This document shows positions 36,273-64,000 of a stretch of DNA of 64,000 nucleotides, piece by piece. The notes beneath the pieces were generated by a model. It worked only from the letters and a program-made list of their open reading frames with translations. It made no database searches and was not told the DNA's origin. Position numbers and translations under genes: made by a program. The first letter of the stretch is position 1. Each line of letters begins with the position of its first letter. This stretch comes from Fragum whitleyi. Its lineage: Eukaryota; Mollusca; Bivalvia; Cardiida; Cardiidae. The DNA is taken from the NCBI GenBank assembly GCA_948146395.1, contig OX411547.1, forward strand, positions 28,457,114 to 28,521,113. The letters are read 5' to 3'.

Positions 36273-36680
36273 CAATGGCTTAGTACGATACAGTTGTAAC
36301 TGCCTATAAACTTAGAGGCAGTTACAACCATTAAGCGCCGAGCAATCAATATTTCCATGTAAAACAAATGTTTGAAAAATTGAAATTGATACATATACTA
36401 AAAAACAGTCATTTCAATAAATTGAAAAGGTGGCTTAAAATTGAAGCAGGTCCGAGATTAAATCAATGGCTCATTGTGAAACGGTTGTTACAAACTGCCT
36501 ATAAACGTATAGGCAGTTACAGCTGATTGTGCTGAGCCATCAAAATGTGGAGATCACCTCACCAATTGGTCCGAGAACAAATCGATGGCTCAGTGTGAAA
36601 CAGTTGTAACTGCCTATAAATATATAGGCAGTTACAACTGTTTTGTGCTGAGCCATCAAAATGTGAAGGTCACCGCACCA
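36273..36680. repeat. Cluster of three 'gaaacagttgtaactgcc' hairpins
   Basis: 36,273-36,350, 36,468-36,545 and 36,580-36,660. The last two lie in a direct duplication of about 115 bp (caaaatgtggagatcacctc / caaaatgtgaaggtcaccgc; gtccgagattaaatc / gtccgagaacaaatc). Confidence 0.92.
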
Positions 36681-36689
36681 ATTGATCAT

Positions 36690-37043
36690 TTAAGATGGAG
36701 TTGAAGTGTTTGGTGCATTTGGTGTGTGTTAGTAGGATTTAGGTCCCTGCATGCTCTAGGCATATAATGGTATAGACCATGAGAGAGAAAGAAGCAAATA
36801 CAGGGAGATCCGGGTTCATACACCCCTAGCTCTTCTAGGAATAGACCTCCTTGGTTCTTTAATGTGCCTAGTGTAAAGCACTGATTCACTCGAAGCTACC
36901 TCTGGGTTTCTTACCAGTTCACTTCTAGTTGGGCGGGGGATAACAAGTATCCCTGAAAATTCCTGCCACATTTTGGGATTTTAACCACTGACCTATGGAT
37001 TAGTACTCAAGTGTCCTACCACTAGACCACCAGGCCACTCCTA
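36690..37043 (-). mobile_element. tRNA-derived SINE, second family, long form
   Basis: The minus-strand head at the right end reads gagtggcctggtggtctagt (A box) and cagtggttaaaatccc (worn B box). The body contains gggttcatacacccctagct. Related by head to 63,246-63,526. Confidence 0.75.
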
Positions 37044-37355
37044 ATGCATTTGATAGCCGCTTTGTGTATTATTATAAACAAATCACTCATTTCGTGCAGC
37101 CAATGCATTTATCATGCCCAGTGGCTTCAAGCTGGTCCACAGATTGTCTGAGATGACATGCATTAGGTAGGGATCATTTAGTGTACACCCAGATGGCCTT
37201 TGGGCTTCCCTAGTGAGTATTTGGTCATCTATTTAAACCATAAGTAAGATTGAACTGATTTCAAACTTGTTCTATCTTCAAGAGACCTCTAGTTATAGGA
37301 TACATTATGAAGAGGTACAGAAAAGAAGGGGTATTGCCTGTTTAAAATCTTTATT

Positions 37356-37440
37356 TCTCATTGAAACCCTATGTTGTGGGTACTCATTTGAATTGCTTCA
37401 TCGAGACAATACGAATGAATAACCTCAATATTGGATATGT
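37356..37440. repeat. 'gtactcatttgaatcgtct' hairpin, left-oriented
   Basis: gaaaccctatgttgtgggta and tcatcgagacaatacgaat with the taccccctcta flank. Confidence 0.65.
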
Positions 37441-38030
37441 GCAAGAAATCCAAAATACCCCCTCTATCTGTAGTTATTTCAAAAATTTTTAGTTTGAATT
37501 TTGAAATAGGAATTGATAATCAGGCATTTAGGCAATTGTCATTTAGTTGTACAACAATATTTTTGATGTTGTGTGACAAAAAAAAAATTTTGTAGTTAAT
37601 CATTTGGACAGCAATTCTAGATTAAATTTTGAAACATTGCTACAAGTTGCTCTTTCACTTTAATGCATATAGCTTAAGTCAATTGAAAATAAAAGTATAT
37701 CATGTAATAATGTTGAATCACATCGTCTGATGAGAAAAATTGGCTGACTTTTAAAGATTAGTTTTTACGATAACGATTGATAAGAAATTCTACAAGCAGA
37801 CTTTATCTACTCAGCACCCTTTAATCCCTGAGTTATCGCTGAGGATTTTTAGATGATATCTTTTTATGGAGCTTTTATAACAGTTTGAAGTGGGATTTGA
37901 AAAGAGGCAGTCAAACAAAAAATGCAGGATATACATTAAGAGAACTACTGTTGGGTACTGTACCAGTGATTCCTGTATGTGAAAATTATGGATATATTCT
38001 AATATTTATTTATTTATTTTTTGTGAAAAG
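37441..38030. other. No gene recognised
   Basis: AT-rich spacer. Confidence 0.4.
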
Positions 38031-38034
38031 TGTA

Positions 38035-38112
38035 TTTTGATGGCTCAGCGCAAAATTGTTGTGACTGCCTATAAACATATAGGCAGTTACAACTGTTTTC
38101 TGCTGAGTCATG
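38035..38112. repeat. 'gaaacagttgtaactgcc' hairpin
   Basis: gatggctcagcgcaaaattg / aactgttttctgctgagtca around tataaacata. Confidence 0.9.
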
Positions 38113-38429
38113 GCTCATATCATAGTGAAAAAAATTAGGCTGATAAATAAATTAAGAAATGAATGATTTATTATGTTAACAATAATCTTTATAAAAAGGT
38201 GTAACCCTTGTCATATGATAAATATCAATCTATTTGTAAAAGAATCAAAATGCTCAAAGCACTCACAAATGGTTGCTGGTTTATGTTCTCTTGTATTAGG
38301 TAAAAAAACCCAAAAATAAATAAATGAATAAGATTGACTTGTATAATGCATCCTTTATGTCATATCAATTCATCTAATCAAGGTCAAACTTTGAAAGAAA
38401 GCAGGGTGGATTTTATTCCACACTATATT

Positions 38430-38512
38430 GATGGCTTGAATACTGTGAAATAGTTGTAGCTGACTATATGTTCACAGGCAGTTACAACTGTTTAGCGCTG
38501 AGCCACCAACAT
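38430..38512. repeat. 'gaaacagttgtaactgcc' hairpin, diverged left arm
   Basis: gatggcttgaatactgtgaa / ctgtttagcgctgagccacc. Confidence 0.85.
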
Positions 38513-39110
38513 CTAAAGAAGATTTTGAGGGGGTTCAGTGGAATCCTTTCTTCATTTGGAGGTACAAGCTTCGGACAATTTTGGGGTAAATCAAACCTAT
38601 TTGGTGGTTTGTGGGAACACTAGGTTTCGATGAAAAATAACATTTTGATTGTTAAAATACTTCCATATATATCTAGAGGCTAGGATAAAAATCAGATCAA
38701 TAAAAGGATACAAAATGTAAAATAGCTATTAGAATTTAAATGATTTAAGTAAGCAAGAATGAATTGCCGTTATTTCGTCACATTTGACTGGATTTTTATT
38801 GGTTATAATTGAAGAAGATTCAATATGTTATAGAAACTGGCAGGATATTACAAACATTGAATTTTGAATAATCCACTTTTTTCTCTTGTCAATTTCAACA
38901 CTTTGTAACAAGATTTACCATATTTTTGCTAATTAACAGCCTCCATGGTATTGTTGCATCTTAAATATAATTGAGCTTATGTGTAACATTTCCAACAATT
39001 TCACATGTGCTTGATGGTCTGCCTTTGAGCAGCCTGGACAATCACACAGTGCATTGAAATTAATCATGGGTTTTGAACAGCAACCTTAGGTCCGTAGCCA
39101 TCTATTGAAC
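38513..39110. other. No gene recognised
   Basis: AT-rich spacer. Confidence 0.4.
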
Positions 39111-39114
39111 AAGC

Positions 39115-39400
39115 AGTGAAGGCTCTGATCAGACTGTGCAGCTGCACAGGCTGATTGTAGTCTTAACAATGTGCACATGTGAAATAGTTCACAATGTGCA
39201 CATGTGAAATAGCTCCACACCACCTGATTTTCCTTAATTCTCTTTAAACAAATTTCCTATTTTGGACATATCAACAAGTCTGTCTCAAGATATTTTACAG
39301 ACAGTGTATCCTTAGATCAGACTGCACAACTGTGCAGTCTGATCTAAGTCTATACTGTCTGCCAAACCTTCGTTTACAATGCGAATATGTCTTGAACAGC
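39115..39400. repeat. Two hairpin repeats, one inverted
   Basis: 39,115-39,175 holds gatcagactgtgcagctgca; 39,205-39,400 is an inverted copy of the 'ggcagacagtatagac' family with the perfect core gactgcacaactgtgcagtc. Confidence 0.75.
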
Positions 39401-40440
39401 AACAGAATGGTTTATTGAAATGCTGTATGAAAATGAAAAAATAGGCTTTGAATCAGAGAGGGTTTGCCTGAACCCATGGAACGTCGTCTGGATCCGTCAC
39501 TGAAAATCTCTTGTGGACCTCAGGGGCCAGTTTTAACAAACGTCTAATGAAAAAAATGATTGTCAGTCAAAATTACAAATTGTACCTGGCGTTTTCATTC
39601 ATTGTTAGATTCTGCCTGGCAATATATCATTGGAATCGTCTTCTAAAGACGATTCCAATGTAATGAGGCTTGATAGAATTCCATATTTAGTTACTACTGT
39701 AGAAGCAACTTTTATTTTTGACTTACACAAAAAAAAATCGTAAGATGTTCAGTAAAACGGGCCCCAGATTTCCCTCATACTTGTCTTCATATCTTTAAAG
39801 AGTTTTATGTGAAAATGTTTGATTTAATGGGAAAGTTTAGTTAACAGAATAAAACTTTAAAGTTAAAGATTGTAGCCAATACATACATGTATTATTTCAA
39901 AAGTTCCTATTTATTCATTCATGAAGGGATAGATACATTGTTTGTCATCTGATCTAATGCTATAAATTTATAATTTGATAGCTTGAAATTAAAGGTGTTG
40001 ATGGGCTAGAATTCCTCCTTAAAGTGTTTACTTACTGAACTTAAATAATGAAAAAGGGAGCAAGGTTATACTGTATTTTAGGACTACATTCCAAATTTTT
40101 AATAAATAAAGTATAGTTGGTCTTTTTTCATGAAACACATGAAGACATTATTTTTGAATTCATAGTGGTATGAAACTTAAATCCTTATCAAATTCATGAA
40201 TACCTTCATTTTGTATTGCAAGACTTTCAATGTCATTATTATACCTCCATGAAATTATGAAAGAAATTACATAATTGGACAGGTTTCTTTTAAGGCTTTT
40301 TTGTGCACATGCTTACAGAATGAAAGCTTCATTCTCTAGAACACGACTTATTGTATTGTAAAGATATAACTTTACTTTTTAGAATGGATTGGTGTTGAAA
40401 TTTTAGAATAATTGGCTGAATTTAAATTTATGCTTTTAAA
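39401..40440. other. No gene recognised
   Basis: A short palindrome lies at 39,632-39,665 (cattggaatcgtcttctaaa / gacgattccaatg). Nothing coding. Confidence 0.4.
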
Positions 40441-40625
40441 AGTTGTGTGAAAATAGCAAATTTGCAGACCTTACAGATCAAAGATCAGTGTGGGAAGATA
40501 TGCAAACAGATATTAGTCTACACTGCCTGCTTTTTACTTAATTATTGAAGAAAGAAAAATTGAGCCAGACTTATTGAAATGTCCCAGAATTGGCAATTTG
40601 TTTGAAATAATATCCAAATTCAATA
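40440..40625. repeat. Degraded 'agatcagcctgcac' hairpin repeat
   Basis: gatcaaagatcagtgtggga, attagtctacactgcctgct and gaattggcaatttgtttgaa; the core is worn. Confidence 0.6.
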
Positions 40626-40836
40626 AGATGAGCGTTAATTCCTCTATTTGTCACATTATTCCTATACCAGACAACAATAAAACTGTCATCTATCCAGGTA
40701 TATAACTGTAGATATAAAGCTCTTTTATCCTCTCAGAAACTGTCAATCACTGCAGTGATATAGCACCTGTCAATTAACAAGTGGAACATGACATCAATCA
40801 AGCTTGGTAATTAACACAGTTGGTTGTTTATTGCAG

Positions 40837-61045
<20,209 letters not shown>

Positions 61046-61096
61046 GTAATTATCTCCCTTCTTGACTGAAATATTTCAGTCCCACACTTGGATGTG

Positions 61097-61415
61097 AATT
61101 AGATGATTAAACGAGACTTACTTGGAAGTTGATGTTTAGTCTGGATTCTATCGTCTGTCAACTCTTGGATGGGCTTACACAGAGATAACGTAGCTTGCCA
61201 GCAGGTATCAGCCTTTAGAGTCCATTGGAGGTCGAAGTTTTATTTTAAGTACTTTACATCTTATAAACTTGACGACAATGTTTTGAAGGTTGAACAGAGT
61301 AAGAAATGCATTGGGTCGGGAAGGGTTGGGTGTGTAAGCCCATCCAAGAGTTGACAGACGATAGAATCCAGACTAAACATCAACTTCCAAGTAAGTCTCG
61401 TTTAATCATCTAATT
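61097..61415. repeat. 85-bp near-perfect inverted repeat with 149-bp spacer
   Basis: Arm 61097-61181 (aattagatgattaaacgaga...) is the reverse complement of 61331-61415 with no visible mismatch. A diverged copy of the arm's inner part (ctatcgtctgtca.actctt) follows directly at about 61,415-61,452. It starts 52 bases after the exon 12 donor. Probably a foldback or MITE pair; no clear duplication was seen. Confidence 0.85.
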
Positions 61416-61452
61416 CTATCGTCTGTCATACTCTTAGAGGGGCTTCACAGAG

Positions 61453-63232
61453 ACTTTAGAGTTAACTCTGTTCAAGCTGATCTAATAATTAAGAACTTAG
61501 ACATGAAAGTGTGATGTATATAATCTTCTCTTTAACAAATCCAACACTATTTGAACATTTATGATTAATGTGCAGTTCTTACTGTAACATGCTACTGAAT
61601 TGTAGAGAGATATCTTTTCCAATGACTTATTTATTAAACTTAGAACCAGTGCACCACTCAGAAGTTTTAAGTTAATTTTGAAGAGAGGCCTTCTAGCTTT
61701 TGCTTTACTTGTAGCTGCTTATTGGGACGATAATTTTCAAAAACCCTGTACTTTTTAAGAAAATCCTGACGCAGTAGCCTGACACATGTTATTGCATGTA
61801 GAAATGTCTGAATAAGGTTTGTGGGTGTTAATCATTAACTTTCCACAGTAATGGAAACCCTCAGTTCTACTTATGTATTCCAGGAAAAACTTTTTAATGC
61901 ATAGTGCCTTCAACATTATATGATTCCAATATCAGGGGACACAGGTGATGACCTGGCCTTGACTGCTTTAGTTAATGATTGAGCTTTACAATCATTTTAT
62001 CTTAAAACAGAGAAATGTTAGTCAAATTAATCACATGTGACATTTGACACATTTCAGCAGTTGACTGCAATAAAACAACTAGCTATTTTTCAAGATAGCA
62101 CTGCCACTATAAATGCAATGTCAAGTTGATATGATCCAGAACTGATACTCCATAACTGTCTAAGCATCCCATGCATGATTTATATTAATGTCTTGGTAAT
62201 GAAGACAACAATTAAAATAATCCTTCCTGAATTTGTTTGTCTATGAGCAGTGCCCGAATTTTTCCCCTGATAAAAAAATTGAAAAGTTGATCTATAGCCG
62301 ATCTGGTAGTGTTTATGGTACTGTACCCTTCCCCCTCTGAATTTGAGTTAGAAATTGGTTTAGTAATGTGAGGAGAAGCAGGGGATACTAAGCATTTGGC
62401 ATTTGGAAACTTAATCCATCTATTTATGTAAACTTTATAAGTCTTTTTAGTAGAATATTCTCCAAGATGGCATAATAATATCAATAGATGCATTTGGTAT
62501 GTTTTGGTCTTGTAAGGCCTTCCTAAAATATTAAAAACTCTCAGTTTTAGATGCTTCAATAGATGTTTTTTCTCTAGTTCGTATTTGTAAGATGAGGATT
62601 GAGGCACTAGCAGTATTTTCATACGCTGAGGCCATTAAGTCTGTTTTTTCAACTTAAGGCCTACCTAGGCCTGATGTTTGCTATTTTCTGGAGAAGTCCC
62701 CCAATGACTGTGAAAAGGAGAACATAAAACAAATTATTACTCCAGTTCATTAAGAGTGTATCAACAGCCAAAGCCTCATGGTCAGGATAAAAAGAAACAT
62801 TCTTTTTCAATTTAGCATTCAGTAGCTACACAAGCATATATTTGTTCCAATTGCTGGATAAAATGATGCTTTCATTTGTTGAAAACATAATTGTCTATCG
62901 ACCACTCCAAGTCATCTGTATGGTTTTTCAAAAGCCCTTCTTGTGCTATAACTCTTGAGCAAGATCATTCAAGTCTTGTATATTTGATTTTGTATGAAAA
63001 TGATAATGTTCTTACATCATCTGTCAAGATTCCAATGAGAATGTTTTCTTTCCTCTTTGCCAAGTCTTGCACGCCTTAAGCTCAAGAATATCAATTTGTA
63101 AGGATTATAAAAGTTCTGACCATACTGCTTATGCAATTGTCCCTTATACCTTGAATTTTATTTATGTAAAATTGTAGCTCAACTCTGAATGAACCAGTGT
63201 TTGTTTTCCAGTAAACAGAAATTATATCATTA
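61453..63232. other. No recognised exon; unassigned open frames
   Basis: Expected to be intron of the Ig/FN3 gene. A 136-codon minus-strand frame (62212-62622) and a 62-codon plus-strand frame (62891-63079) show no family features. Acceptor-like sites near 61,848 and 63,210 lead quickly to stops, so no transmembrane exon is supported here. Confidence 0.4.
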
Positions 63233-63245
63233 GATCATTTAATTT

Positions 63246-63526
63246 AGTTTATACTAATTTATTTTAGTTCAATTGCGACGAAAGCTAAATAGCTTATTGA
63301 ATCGCTCTCGAACACTCAATCCTGATGTTTTCACGTCCCCGAGAGAGAGGCAGTGGTTTAAACCCACTGCTACCCATTTTTACAGCTGGGTGAACTGGGG
63401 CTGGCTATTAAGTGTTTTGCCCATAAACACACCTCTGCGACAGTGGGGCTCGAACCACGGACCTCCAGGTCACGGGTCGAGTGCATTTACCACTAGGCCA
63501 CCGAGGCAGACGAGATCATTTTGTAT
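63246..63526 (-). mobile_element. tRNA-derived SINE, second family
   Basis: On the minus strand the head reads gcctcggtggcctagtggta (A box) and ggttcgagcccc (B box). Flanked by gatcatttaattt at 63233-63245 and 63527-63539, a 13-bp duplication. The internal open frame has no coding meaning. Confidence 0.85.
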
Positions 63527-63539
63527 GATCATTTAATTT

Positions 63540-64000
63540 GAGCACTAAAGTTTTAACTTTTACAGTGAATGAATCCTCCTAAATTATCTTTACAATACAT
63601 TTGAAAGATCACATATCTAACTGTTACCTATCCCGACATTCATTGTGCTTGTATTAGACCATAGTTCTTTGACTACTGATCCAGTATCAATTGCTCCCTG
63701 GCCTCCTTGTCTATTTCTAAATAGAGACTGTACAAGGCTATGTTATCAAATATCATTCCAATGATTTTCTAGAAACTACATCAATAAAACATGGTAGTAT
63801 CATTTGGGTATTAATTATCATTGACTACATCAAATATTGATATTCTGCATTTAATCATGCTTTAATATATCAATAATTTCTTTCAAATTGTTGATTTGTT
63901 TTATTAGATGAGTATAATAGACATTATGTATACTTGATCATTTATATATCCGCTAATAGAGAGCCTTATCTTTTGACTACAATCAGCATAATTGGTGGAA
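63540..64000. other. Right edge, nothing recognised
   Basis: AT-rich sequence; no exon or repeat identified. Confidence 0.4.

Noticed and set aside
62212..62622. 136-codon minus-strand open frame
   Set aside because: No recognisable domain, AT-driven composition, inside an intron on the opposite strand; left as unassigned.
61848..63260. Transmembrane exon after FN3
   Set aside because: Acceptor-like sites near 61,848, 61,884, 62,058 and 63,210 give frames that stop soon and lack a hydrophobic segment and donor.

Overview
The window is AT-rich animal nuclear DNA, gene-poor and repeat-dense, and almost certainly from a lophotrochozoan, most likely a bivalve mollusc. The evidence is short phase-1 coding exons with GT/AG introns, tRNA-derived SINEs with AATC-type tails, the 'agctccactggctgaaagccactggggc...gtccgtccgtgcgtcc' repeat common in molluscs, and a very high load of short palindromic non-autonomous DNA transposons. 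Species cannot be settled from the sequence alone.

One gene is well supported. It lies on the + strand from about 40,837 to beyond the right edge and encodes a nephrin/IRRE/echinoid-type cell-adhesion receptor. Twelve exons were assembled by reading splice sites and phases: a 5'UTR plus signal-peptide exon (ATG at 41,300), seven Ig domains (exons 2-10) and one fibronectin type III domain (exons 11-12). Every junction is phase 1 and every internal exon length is a multiple of 3. About 810 codons are in the window; the transmembrane and cytoplasmic exons were not found and should lie further right. Intron 1 is about 7 kb and a 171-bp (GATT)n tract starts at its seventh base. The intron after exon 4 holds a decayed tandem copy of exon 4, itself split by a 399-bp insertion.

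From 1 to 40,836 there is no confident gene. Weak exceptions are a CpG-rich block at about 3,405-3,770 with a CRE palindrome and an ATGGCG start followed by a donor-like site, and a few short open frames. The rest is repeats: a SINE family with full and truncated copies; an internally deleted Tigger/pogo element (8,918-9,832) with the N-terminal half of a CENP-B-like transposase HTH; at least five families of elements flanked by TTAA; a hAT-like MITE with an exact 8-bp duplication; several hairpin families; minisatellites; and poly-G and dinucleotide runs.

The most informative observations are the pseudo-exon 4b, a SINE insertion whose empty pre-insertion copy lies 147 bp away, a SINE splitting a 46-bp minisatellite, a nest of elements at 56.5-57.4 kb, the shared palindromic core found in several otherwise different hairpin families, and an Ig domain lacking one canonical cysteine.
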